Program-made: the position numbers and the translations under genes
Shown here: in pieces, positions 25,201 through 33,076 of the stretch
How the letters are laid out: the number at the start of each line of letters is the position of its first letter
Numbering within the stretch: the stretch's first letter is position 1
The notes under the pieces: model-generated
What the model was told of the DNA's origin: nothing
Database searches by the model: none
What the model saw: the letters and a program-made list of their open reading frames with translations, nothing else
NCBI GenBank assembly: GCA_016784945.1
Contig: JADHTP010000003.1
Coordinates: forward strand, 1 to 38,213
Reading direction: 5' to 3'
DNA: 38,213 nt
Source of the DNA: Deltaproteobacteria bacterium
GTDB lineage: Bacteria > Myxococcota_A > UBA9042 > DTJE01

Positions 25201-28200
25201 GCGGACCGCGGTCAACGTGATGCCGAAGCCGCCACGGTGGTCCTCGGTCACGGGGATCTCGATGAGGGTGGCGTCCCTTCCCGATGTCAGGAGGCGTCGA
25301 TCCACGCGCTTGGAGGCCCGGTAGACGTCCAGGGTCATGGGCTGGTCGTACAGACCGGACACCACCAGGATGCGGGCCGTGCCGCCCACTTTCACGCTGG
25401 GCTTCTCCACCAGGAGGATCGCCGGCAAGGACAGCCGTGAACGGGTGCCCGCCACCACGATTTCCCGTGACATCTCGTATTTCGCGCCGAAGGGATCCGT
25501 GGTCTGGTAATGCAGTCGGTAGGCGCCCGGGTCCAGTGCTGGCAAGGTGACCAGGGCCTCCCCCTGCTTGCCGTGCTCCAGGCGTCCGCGGGAAAGGGTG
25601 CGTCCGTCCTTCCACTCGCGCATCACCGCCTCGGGCCGGTAACCGGGATTCCACCGGGGACGCAATCCGTCCCCCGGGGTCTTGAATTTCTGGCTGGTTC
25701 CGGGCGCCGTATGGACCGGCTGGTGGGCGGGGAGGAGGGTCCTGCGGTCCTGCCGCAGCGAGGTCAGTCGCCAGGTGCCCCTGCCGGGTGCGGGTGTCCC
25801 GTCCAGGTCCGAGCGGATCAGCTTGAGTTCCGAGGATCGGCCTTCCACGAGGAAGCCCGCGTCCATCACCAGTGAGGCCTCCACGGCCACGAAACCGAGC
25901 CGGAAGGACCGGGATGTCGTCCGTGTTTCGCCCCCTTCGTCGGTCACGTCCACGGAGATCGAATACCGGTAGGTGAGGTCGGACGCGCCATCGCCCAGCC
26001 TTTCGTCAGCCTCGGGCGTGAATTCCACGGGGAAGTTCCCGTTTTCATCCAGTTGGGAAGTGCCCGTGGCCACGGTCTGTGAACCCGCGGTTTTCGTGGA
26101 TCCCCAGCCGTACCAGTACCACCACCAGGGGTACACGGCTTCCCTGACCACCCGCCAGTTCGCCGTTCCGTTGGTCACGGGCAGGCCGAAGTAGTACTTC
26201 ACCTCCCCCTTGAGCTTCGCGGGCCGGTTCAGACGGAGGGGATCCTCGGAGTCCAGGAGCCTGGCTTCGAATGTGGGCCTCTTGTACTCTTCCACCTGCA
26301 CCCAGGCGACCCCGCTCAGGGAACTCTGGACCCGCCATCGACCCAGCATGCGGCCCGCCGGGATGTTGAACTCCCCGGACGCCGTTCCGAAGGTGTTGGT
26401 GACCGCGGTCAGGGACTCCACGGTCTGGCTGTTGGCGTCCAGCAGGGACACGGTGATCTTCCTGGACGGGGCCGCCCGGTAGTCCGCCTCGTCGTGCCGG
26501 CCACGATAGACAACGGCCTTCCACAGCAGCTTCTGGGACGGTCGGTAGATGCTGCGGTCGGTGTACACCAACGTGGCGGTTCGTTCCGGTTGCGGGTTCT
26601 GGCGATAGAAATAGAGGTAGCTCTCGTCGATGGCCACCTGCGGGCCCTTCCTGGCAAAGGTGAAGTGCTGCTGGTTGGTCTTCAACCGCTTGAACACGGC
26701 CGTGCCGTCGACGCCGGTCTTCTTCGTGGCCACCCGGCGGTGGCCCTTGTTCCAGTTGTAGGCGTACAGGGACACGCTCGCATTCTCTACCGGCTTCCCG
26801 GTGGCGCCCGATCGCACCGTGACCTCCACCTCGCCGCTCTGTTGGCGGGTCAGCAGCACCAAATCCCCGATCACCAGGGGCACGGCCACGATCCGGTTGT
26901 CGGCCTTGCGGAAATCCTTGTCCGCGGACACCGCCACCACGTACAGGCCGGGCTTGTCCATCGGGGGCGTCACCCAGGCCCTATGGTGTCGGAAGTCCGG
27001 GGTCGCGGCCAAGTCCACGGACCACTCGTGGGTGGGCCGGGCGCCATGGACCAGGCGGTTGGCCTTGCGGTAGTCGGGCAACAGGTTCCAGTCGTCGGAG
27101 GATTCCACCTGGCGTTTCAGGTTCACCGGGTAGGCCCGCAGGTACAGGGTCTTCAGGTTCTTGTAGTTGATGCCCATGCTGCGTTTCCGGGGCCCGTCAC
27201 TCTTCATGGACTCCAGGTTGTAGTCCGGGGCCTCGATGGACTTGACCATGTGCAGGCAGCGCTGTCCGCCCACGCTGTCGGGCCAGGCCTCGTGTCCCTT
27301 CAAGGCGATGCGCCGGGCCCGTATCAGGGCGTCGGGCTCGTCCAGTTGCTGTACGAAACCGGCCAGTTGCGCCCTGCCCATGGCGGACCAGGGGCGGTCG
27401 GCCATGGCGGGAATCCGCTTTTCCAGGTGGGCGCGGATCACGGCGCGGTCGGTGCCTTCCGTGAAGGCGGCGTGGAGCCGTCGCAGGCGTTCCAGGCGTG
27501 CTTCGAAGGCCCCGTTCCTGTTGCCGGAGGCGGTGTGCCAGGATTCGAGGTCTTCCAGCACCGCTACCACCCGGACCAGGGGGTGGGCGGTCCTGTTGCC
27601 CACGATCCGGGGCCTCTCGCCGGGCTTGGAACGCAGGAGATCTTCCAGGTCCAGTCGCCATGTCTCGTTGCTCTGTTCTGGGGTCCATCCCTGGGTGTCG
27701 GAAAGGGTGGCCACGAACAGGTAGGACACCGCGTCACGAAGCGTGGGCCGGATCCCCTCGGGGTAGCCGTTGGGGGTCATGATTTCCTTCAATGTGTCCC
27801 GCGGCAGGGTGCCCAGGACGGCCCGGTTGGACCAGACGGACAGGTAGGCGTCCTTCGCGGCGTCGTGGATCTGGTGCATGGTCCATCGTTTCAGGTCTAC
27901 TTCTTCCGACGACATCACCCGTTCCCGCCGGTTGATTTCCCAGGAATAGGACTGGGCGTAGGTGGTCAGGGAGCGGGCATAGAAAAGGGACAGGGCGGCG
28001 TGTGCCAGTGGTTGTGACGGCCATTCCTGGTCCTTCAGGAAGCGCACCGCGGCTTCGTAGCCGTGTAGGGCCGTGCGCAACTGGACCCAGCGGATGAGGC
28101 TCCGGGCCCATTCCTTGTCGTCACCCGTGGTGACCGCGTCCGCCAGGATCCCCTCCACCACCTTGGATGCCTTTTCGTACTTCTGTTCGCTGATCAGCTG

Positions 28201-28377
28201 GTCGAAGTCCTTTCCGGTGGCCTTGGTTGCGCCGGTCCAGGTCAGGTCCTGCCCCGGGCCCGAATCGGTGGCCAAGGGCACGGATAGCGCGTCGGGGGTG
28301 GGCCCTGCCGTGAGCCCGTTGGTGGCGCAGCTGACCAGGAGTCCCAACAGGGTCGGCAGGACGTGTGTTGACCGCAT
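22213..28377 (-). CDS. Alpha-2-macroglobulin family lipoprotein with thioester motif
   Basis: 2054 aa; lipobox LLGLLVSCATN; MRSDFSETAFFEPHLVTGPDGSASIEFTVPDSVTSWNIW (MG7-like); thioester motif YECTEQTLNRF (CTEQ at 23824-23835). Confidence 0.93.
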   Translation of the reverse strand: MRSTHVLPTLLGLLVSCATNGLTAGPTPDALSVPLATDSGPGQDLTWTGATKATGKDFDQLISEQKYEKASKVVEGILADAVTTGDDKEWARSLIRWVQLRTALHGYEAAVRFLKDQEWPSQPLAHAALSLFYARSLTTYAQSYSWEINRRERVMSSEEVDLKRWTMHQIHDAAKDAYLSVWSNRAVLGTLPRDTLKEIMTPNGYPEGIRPTLRDAVSYLFVATLSDTQGWTPEQSNETWRLDLEDLLRSKPGERPRIVGNRTAHPLVRVVAVLEDLESWHTASGNRNGAFEARLERLRRLHAAFTEGTDRAVIRAHLEKRIPAMADRPWSAMGRAQLAGFVQQLDEPDALIRARRIALKGHEAWPDSVGGQRCLHMVKSIEAPDYNLESMKSDGPRKRSMGINYKNLKTLYLRAYPVNLKRQVESSDDWNLLPDYRKANRLVHGARPTHEWSVDLAATPDFRHHRAWVTPPMDKPGLYVVAVSADKDFRKADNRIVAVPLVIGDLVLLTRQQSGEVEVTVRSGATGKPVENASVSLYAYNWNKGHRRVATKKTGVDGTAVFKRLKTNQQHFTFARKGPQVAIDESYLYFYRQNPQPERTATLVYTDRSIYRPSQKLLWKAVVYRGRHDEADYRAAPSRKITVSLLDANSQTVESLTAVTNTFGTASGEFNIPAGRMLGRWRVQSSLSGVAWVQVEEYKRPTFEARLLDSEDPLRLNRPAKLKGEVKYYFGLPVTNGTANWRVVREAVYPWWWYWYGWGSTKTAGSQTVATGTSQLDENGNFPVEFTPEADERLGDGASDLTYRYSISVDVTDEGGETRTTSRSFRLGFVAVEASLVMDAGFLVEGRSSELKLIRSDLDGTPAPGRGTWRLTSLRQDRRTLLPAHQPVHTAPGTSQKFKTPGDGLRPRWNPGYRPEAVMREWKDGRTLSRGRLEHGKQGEALVTLPALDPGAYRLHYQTTDPFGAKYEMSREIVVAGTRSRLSLPAILLVEKPSVKVGGTARILVVSGLYDQPMTLDVYRASKRVDRRLLTSGRDATLIEIPVTEDHRGGFGITLTAVRDHQTMSFTQSVFVPWDNKELKVAFSTFRDLLKPGSKEKWTVKVTGPAGRDTAVSAAEVLAYMYDRSLDLFAAHSPASPQSIFPARTGAVQARSSLGQARLIWVQSNGFAPLPSYPHLQEDQLVFFGGYGIGGPGRRRYRGGGGSGRGMFHARSMPAAAAPEVSRQTMSMDMSVAEEAEVSGNLMAGETKADGRFADKTKASGHGDDVDGQMGGPQPPAVQMRSDFSETAFFEPHLVTGPDGSASIEFTVPDSVTSWNIWVHAVTEDLKSGLVKKEARTVKDLMVRPYLPRFLREGDDALLKVVVNNASDAEMAGRLTFDIIDPDTEKSLLGEFGLRAADVTDRPFTVKAGGGTSLTFPVKAPNRVGTVAFRISAMSGDFSDGELRPIPVLPGRFHLAQSRFVTLKDREKRVMTFDDMKRSDDPSLIHDQLVVTVDAQMFYQVLSALPYLVNYPYECTEQTLNRFLSTGIVSSFYDQYPALKRMGKKLSQRETRLETWDAADPNRKMALEEIPWLQQAKGGPEDPGDLLNVLDPRIAKAQRNGALAKLKKAQTSSGAFPWFPGGRPSPWMTLYILHGFSKGLEFQVDVPKQMIRKAWAYMHRHYVNELVKNMMTHDCCWEFIAFLNYVISAYPDDSWTGGVFTAAERQTMLDFSFRHWKDHAPYLKGYLSLTLARMDRKKDALLVWESVMDSAKTKKDQGTFWAPEDRGWLWYNDTIETHAFAIRTLMELDPKNARLDGLVLWIFLNKKLNHWKSTKATAEVVYSLAHYLQATEQLAVREAVDVTVGDRVTHFAFEPDEYTGKKNQIVIPGDEVNGAKHHTVTVEKATRGHLFASATWHFSTEKLPEEARGDFLAVTRTFFKRVKTGKTITLEPLEDGASLQPGDEVEVQVSLRAKHPMEYVHLRDPRGAGFEPVSQISRHRWDLGLYYYEEVRDSGQNFFFEWLPQGEHTFKYRVRAAHAGSFKVSPATAQPMYAPEFNAYSAGHRLKVERDWQD

Positions 28378-28655
28378 GGGGCGACCTCCATGAATGTGAA
28401 AAGACGTCGTGCAGTTCGTTAGACGGCCGGACCCGCAAAAAGATTTCTTTGATTGTCGATCGGATGGATGCCTGCCGTCTACAACGAAAACCTGGTGACT
28501 GTCCCCAGGTTGTCCCCGGCGTGTGGGAACTTTCGTCCACTGGTTTCATTGCCCTTTGGAAATGGCGACTGTCCGGGATTCGGCCCTTCCCAATCCTTGC
28601 GAACACAGGGGTGGATTGGTACCTTGTGTCCATCGGGGCCTCGGGGGGATCGGTT

Positions 28656-29669
28656 TTGCAAAGCGTGTTCACTGGTGTCGTGGGAATCGGCCTGGCGCCG
28701 GCCCTGGCCCTCCTGCTGGCCTGCAGCGGCGTGGGCGGGACATCTCCCACAGACGTTACGGGGACGGACCTGGGCTCGGAAGGCATCGCCGACGTGGTGA
28801 CCAACCCTTCCATGGAAACCCAGGCGGACACTCCTTCAGACCTGCCCGTGACGGGCTGCGCAGGTGATACGCCCTGGTGCGCCTCGTCCTGCGGTTCCGA
28901 CGCCCTGGTGGGCGAGGCCGTGTGCAAGGATGACAAGTGGTTCTGCCCCGAAGGGGTCCTCTTCGACGACTGCCCGCCTGGCACCTGCTGGGGTGCGCCC
29001 ACGCCCGGTGAGATCTGCGGCGAAAGCGGCTGGGAGTGCCACCCGGATCAGACCGGGGCCTACCAGTGGTGCCCCGATTTCATGTGTCCGGAATGCACCG
29101 GGTTCGAGGGCCCCGTGACCGTGGACGGCTGCCATTGCTGGTGCGACGGTTCCTACGTCCTGTGCGAAAAGGTCCCACAGTGCCAGGCCGACGGGGAATC
29201 CGACCTGCCGGGCGTGTCCATCCACTTCCTATCCGACACCTGCACCTGGACCCTGGACGAGGCCGCCGCGGGAATCGAGATCCCCTGGATGGTAGCGGTG
29301 GCCGATGACTACCAGGGCGTAATCCCCCTGCCCCAGGACGCGGGCTGGTGCGCACAGAAGGGACCCAGCGGGCTCATCGTCTTCGAAAAGCTGACCGGCA
29401 ACGACCAGACCTATTGTATCTGCGACACGGGTCTGTGCATGGGGCCGGGCGACGACCAGGTCACCCTGAAGAAGGGGGAGCACCCTGGTTCCTTTGCCTG
29501 GGACGGGGTCAACTGGGGAGGTCCTTCGGACACGGGCATGCCCAAGGGCGATCCCTTTCCGGCGGGCAGCTACACCCTGACCGTGAGTGCCGTGGGCAAC
29601 ATCGGAAGTCGCGACGGCGCGTCTTTCAAGGTCCAGGCGACCTTCACGGTCCACCTGATCGACGAGTGA
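28656..29669 (+). CDS. Cys-rich lipoprotein of unknown function
   Basis: TTG start preceded by G-rich RBS-like sequence; GLAPALALLLACSGVGG lipobox; many Cys. Confidence 0.65.
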   Translation: MQSVFTGVVGIGLAPALALLLACSGVGGTSPTDVTGTDLGSEGIADVVTNPSMETQADTPSDLPVTGCAGDTPWCASSCGSDALVGEAVCKDDKWFCPEGVLFDDCPPGTCWGAPTPGEICGESGWECHPDQTGAYQWCPDFMCPECTGFEGPVTVDGCHCWCDGSYVLCEKVPQCQADGESDLPGVSIHFLSDTCTWTLDEAAAGIEIPWMVAVADDYQGVIPLPQDAGWCAQKGPSGLIVFEKLTGNDQTYCICDTGLCMGPGDDQVTLKKGEHPGSFAWDGVNWGGPSDTGMPKGDPFPAGSYTLTVSAVGNIGSRDGASFKVQATFTVHLIDE

Positions 29670-29676
29670 CAATCGT

Positions 29677-31836
29677 TTGAGCATGGCGAACACGCCCACA
29701 GAATGGAAGGCAGGTGCAGCCCATGTCCGGTCATGGCTGTCCACCGGCCTGCTGATCGCCCTGGTCGCCGCGCCGCTGGTGACCGTGGTGGACCTCCTGG
29801 TGACCGTGAGCCACCAGGCCGTGGGCGCCTGGGCGCCGGGCGCCTTCCCCACAGCCCTGGGACTGACCATCTTCTTCGGCGGCGTTCTGGCGCTGGTTGT
29901 CAGCGTCCCAGCGGGCTTCCTGTGGCGGGCCGCGGGCCGTGCGAACCCCCTTGATACCCGTCGCCTGGTGGTCACCATCGCCACGACGCTGCCCCTCCTT
30001 GCCCTGTCGGCCGCCGTGCTGTACGGCGCCTTCGCGTCCATCACCGAGCCCTACCTGCGTTCCCTGCTCTTCGTCACCGCCCTGGTGCTTTCGGGCGGGC
30101 TCTGCGTGTTCGCGGGCTGGGGCGTGTCCACCTTTGCGTCGGCCTTTTTGGACCGATGGGGATCCCGCGGCACCGTCTGGGTCGCGGCGTTCCTGGTCCT
30201 GGCCTGCGCCGTGGTCGTCCTGGTTCTCTGGGTCAACTTCCGGCGTTCCATGCCGGCGGGCGTCTGGCTCACCGGAACGGCTTTCTTTGCCATCGTTTCC
30301 CTGGGGTTGCTGGTTGCGGGCGGGCTGGTTCCCCGGCTTAGGCGCCTGGCCTCGAGCCTGTTGTCCAGTGCCCGGTTCAGGGTCTTCCTGTGGGCCGTGC
30401 CTCTGGCGTCCCTGCTGATGTCCCAGATCGTGGTGTCCGTGGACGGTGGTTCCGCCCGCTACCTGGCCGCCAGGGGTGGTCTGTCGGGGCACCTGGTGGT
30501 GACGGGCCGCCTCCTCCTGGACGTGGATGGTGACGGGGTGGCCTGGGTCTTGGGCGGGGGGGACTGCGACGATTTCGACGGGACACGGCATCCCCTGGCC
30601 ATGGAAGTGCCCGCCAACGGCGTGGACGAGGACTGCGACGGCCGCGATCGGCCCTGGCGGGACGTGGCGGTGAAGATCGCCCCCTTCGTTTCGGAAAAGG
30701 GGAAAAAGGAAGAACTCAACGTCATCGTCCTCTGCGTGGATGCCTTGCGTTTCGATCACACGGGCTTTGGCGGATACGGGCGCAATACCACGCCGAGGCT
30801 GGACGAACTGGCGGCCAGGAGTTGGGTTTTCGAAGAGGCCGTGGCCCCCTCTTCCACCACCCGCGAGACCATCCCGGCCCTGCTGTCCGGGAAGTACCCG
30901 TCGGGCATCCAGTGGGTCAAGGGGTCGAAGATCAACCAGGTGGCCGCCGACGAGAAGCTCCTGCCAGCCCTGCTCAAGGCCCGGGGTTACCAGACCATCG
31001 GGCTGGTGGACGAATGGTTGCGTCGTTTCCTGCCCAGCTTCCGGCGGGGCTTCGACCAGTACGAGGTCCCCTACGGCGACCTGAAATGGCACCTGTTCGG
31101 GCAACAGGCCGCGCCCTACACGACCTTCAGGGCCATCCAGTTGCTGTCCAGGCTTCGATCACCCAGACCCTTTTTCCTGTACCTGCAGTACGAGGCGCCC
31201 CATCACCCCTACGTCCGCCACGAGGGCATTCCGTCCTTCGGGGACCGCCCAATTGACCTGTACGACCACGAGATCGCCTATGCCGACCACTTCGTCGGGA
31301 TCCTCATGGACTTCCTGGAATTCGCCAACATGATGGACCGCACCATCGTGGTGGTCTATGGGGACCACGGCGAGGAATTCGGGGAACACGGGGGTGAACG
31401 GCATTCCCGGACCGTTCACCGCGAAAGCGTGCACGTGGCCCTCCTGGTCCACGTCCCCGGCAAGGGGCACGCCCGGATCAGCGAGCGGGTCTCGCTGGTG
31501 GACGTGTTTCCCACCCTCCTGGACCTCCTGGGCTTCCAGGATGACGGCGGGCAGACCCAGGGCCTCAGCCTCCTGTACGCGGTGTCACCGGACCTGGAAA
31601 CACCCGTCAGGCCCATCTATTCGGAGCTGATGGTCAATCACGAAGGGCCCGTCAAGTTCAGGAAGGCGATTTATTTGGGCGACCACAAACTGATGTGGGA
31701 CATGGCCTCGGACGAGGTCCAGCTCTACGACGTGCGGAAAGACCCCGGCGAAACCAGTCCCCTGGATCTCCCGGCCGTCCGGCGCGGACTCTTCCAGCGA
31801 CTCAAGACATTCGTTTCACTGGGAAATCACAAGTAG
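29677..31836 (+). CDS. Membrane-anchored sulfatase/alkaline-phosphatase superfamily protein with MopE-type metal-binding motif
   Basis: N-terminal multi-TM; DVDGDGVAWVLGGGDCDDFDGTRHPLAMEVPANGVDEDCDGRD; VIVLCVDALRFDHTGFGGYGRNTTPRLDELA and VVVYGDHGEEFGEHGG. Confidence 0.85.
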   Translation: MSMANTPTEWKAGAAHVRSWLSTGLLIALVAAPLVTVVDLLVTVSHQAVGAWAPGAFPTALGLTIFFGGVLALVVSVPAGFLWRAAGRANPLDTRRLVVTIATTLPLLALSAAVLYGAFASITEPYLRSLLFVTALVLSGGLCVFAGWGVSTFASAFLDRWGSRGTVWVAAFLVLACAVVVLVLWVNFRRSMPAGVWLTGTAFFAIVSLGLLVAGGLVPRLRRLASSLLSSARFRVFLWAVPLASLLMSQIVVSVDGGSARYLAARGGLSGHLVVTGRLLLDVDGDGVAWVLGGGDCDDFDGTRHPLAMEVPANGVDEDCDGRDRPWRDVAVKIAPFVSEKGKKEELNVIVLCVDALRFDHTGFGGYGRNTTPRLDELAARSWVFEEAVAPSSTTRETIPALLSGKYPSGIQWVKGSKINQVAADEKLLPALLKARGYQTIGLVDEWLRRFLPSFRRGFDQYEVPYGDLKWHLFGQQAAPYTTFRAIQLLSRLRSPRPFFLYLQYEAPHHPYVRHEGIPSFGDRPIDLYDHEIAYADHFVGILMDFLEFANMMDRTIVVVYGDHGEEFGEHGGERHSRTVHRESVHVALLVHVPGKGHARISERVSLVDVFPTLLDLLGFQDDGGQTQGLSLLYAVSPDLETPVRPIYSELMVNHEGPVKFRKAIYLGDHKLMWDMASDEVQLYDVRKDPGETSPLDLPAVRRGLFQRLKTFVSLGNHK

Positions 31837-31839
31837 GTT

Positions 31840-31867
31840 GCCGATAGCCGATAGCTTGTCGCCTATC
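31840..31867. repeat. Heptad repeat GCCGATA x2 + GCTTGTC + GCCTATC, contains thiD stop codon
   Basis: Read directly; CGATAG/CTATCG inverted pair. Confidence 0.65.
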
Positions 31868-32612
31868 GTAACGGGTTCCGACGGATTTCTTCGACGACCA
31901 CGTTCACGCCCTGCCGCACCGCATCTTCCAGTCCCTGGCCCAGGGCGAGGTGGGCGGCCACCGTGGACGACAGGAGACACCCCGATCCGTGGATTCCCCC
32001 GTGTTGCCTGGGGTGCTCCATCCGGAGCGTCTTTTCGCCCCGGCGGACCAGCACGTCCACCACCGGGTCCGTGTCCATGTGTCCTCCCTTCAGCAGGACG
32101 GCGCCGACACCGGACTCCAGGAGATCCCTTGCGGCGGCGATCATGTCGCCCGGGCCCCTGATGGTCGCCCCGGTCAGGACCTCGGCTTCCGGCACGTTGG
32201 GCGTGACAAGGGTTGCCAGGGGAAGCAGCACGTCGCGCAGGGCATCAAGGGCGCTGTCGTCGATCAGTTCCGCGCCCGTGGAGGCCCGCAGCACCGGGTC
32301 CAGCACCACCGCTGCCGACCCACCCTGGCCCTCCAGAAAGGTCGCCATGGCCTCGCAGTTGTCCCGGGAGCCCAGCATACCGATCTTCACTGCAGCCGGT
32401 GGCGCCGACCCCGCGGCGACCCGGACCTGGGCGTTCACCGATGCCGCGTCCACGGTATGGAACCCGGAGAACCGGTATTCGTCCTGGGCGGTGATCGCAG
32501 TCACCACGGCTCGCGCCCGGGCTCCCAGGGACTCCACGGCACGGACATCCCGCAGGATGCCGGCCCCGCCGCTGGGGTCGAAACCGGCCACGACCAGGAC
32601 CACGGGCTTCAT
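31863..32612 (-). CDS. thiD: Hydroxymethylpyrimidine/phosphomethylpyrimidine kinase
   Basis: VLVVAGFDPSGGAGILRDVRAVESLGA, VVTAITAQ, KIGMLGS, HGSGCLLSSTVAAHLALG. Confidence 0.93.
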   Translation of the reverse strand: MKPVVLVVAGFDPSGGAGILRDVRAVESLGARARAVVTAITAQDEYRFSGFHTVDAASVNAQVRVAAGSAPPAAVKIGMLGSRDNCEAMATFLEGQGGSAAVVLDPVLRASTGAELIDDSALDALRDVLLPLATLVTPNVPEAEVLTGATIRGPGDMIAAARDLLESGVGAVLLKGGHMDTDPVVDVLVRRGEKTLRMEHPRQHGGIHGSGCLLSSTVAAHLALGQGLEDAVRQGVNVVVEEIRRNPLR

Positions 32613-33076
32613 TTTCGTCGAATCCTCGCCACCACCAGTTGGGCGATCAGGGTGACGCCCGCCGTCACGTACAGCGCGATGGGGACGTACAGGATGGGGA
32701 GTTCGGTTCGCCGGGTCACGGGGCCCGCCATCACCGCCTGCCCGGGAACCTTGTCCAGCAGGACCCATACCCAGAACACCAGGAGGGCCAGGTTGAACGC
32801 CACCAGGCTTCCCGCGGCCACGTTGCGCCCGGCGTACTGGGCCAGGAACCGCAGGGCGATGAACAGCCACAGAAGCACACCCATGAGGGGGTACATCACG
32901 GGGTGCGGGAAGGCCTCGGTGAACACGATCCAGGTCAGGGCGGACGTGGCGGCCAGGTGGATGGTCAGTACGATGGCGGTGAGCCCGTGGATGAGGGTCG
33001 GCAGAACGGTCCTGATCTTGTCCGCATCGGCACGGACCATGGTGCCTACGTTGTGCCGGTCGGCCTTCACTGGCAT
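32609..33076 (-). CDS. Small membrane protein (about four TM segments), function unknown
   Basis: Hydrophobic segments; ATGA overlap with thiD start. Confidence 0.65.
   Translation of the reverse strand: MPVKADRHNVGTMVRADADKIRTVLPTLIHGLTAIVLTIHLAATSALTWIVFTEAFPHPVMYPLMGVLLWLFIALRFLAQYAGRNVAAGSLVAFNLALLVFWVWVLLDKVPGQAVMAGPVTRRTELPILYVPIALYVTAGVTLIAQLVVARIRRK

Noticed and set aside
22495-28017. Several long plus-strand ORFs opposite the alpha-2-macroglobulin gene (22495-23790, 23914-24924, 26494-28017)
   Set aside because: All antisense shadow ORFs of one well-supported 2054-aa protein.
29731-31104. 457-aa minus-strand ORF opposite the sulfatase gene
   Set aside because: Antisense shadow; the plus strand has clear sulfatase and MopE motifs.
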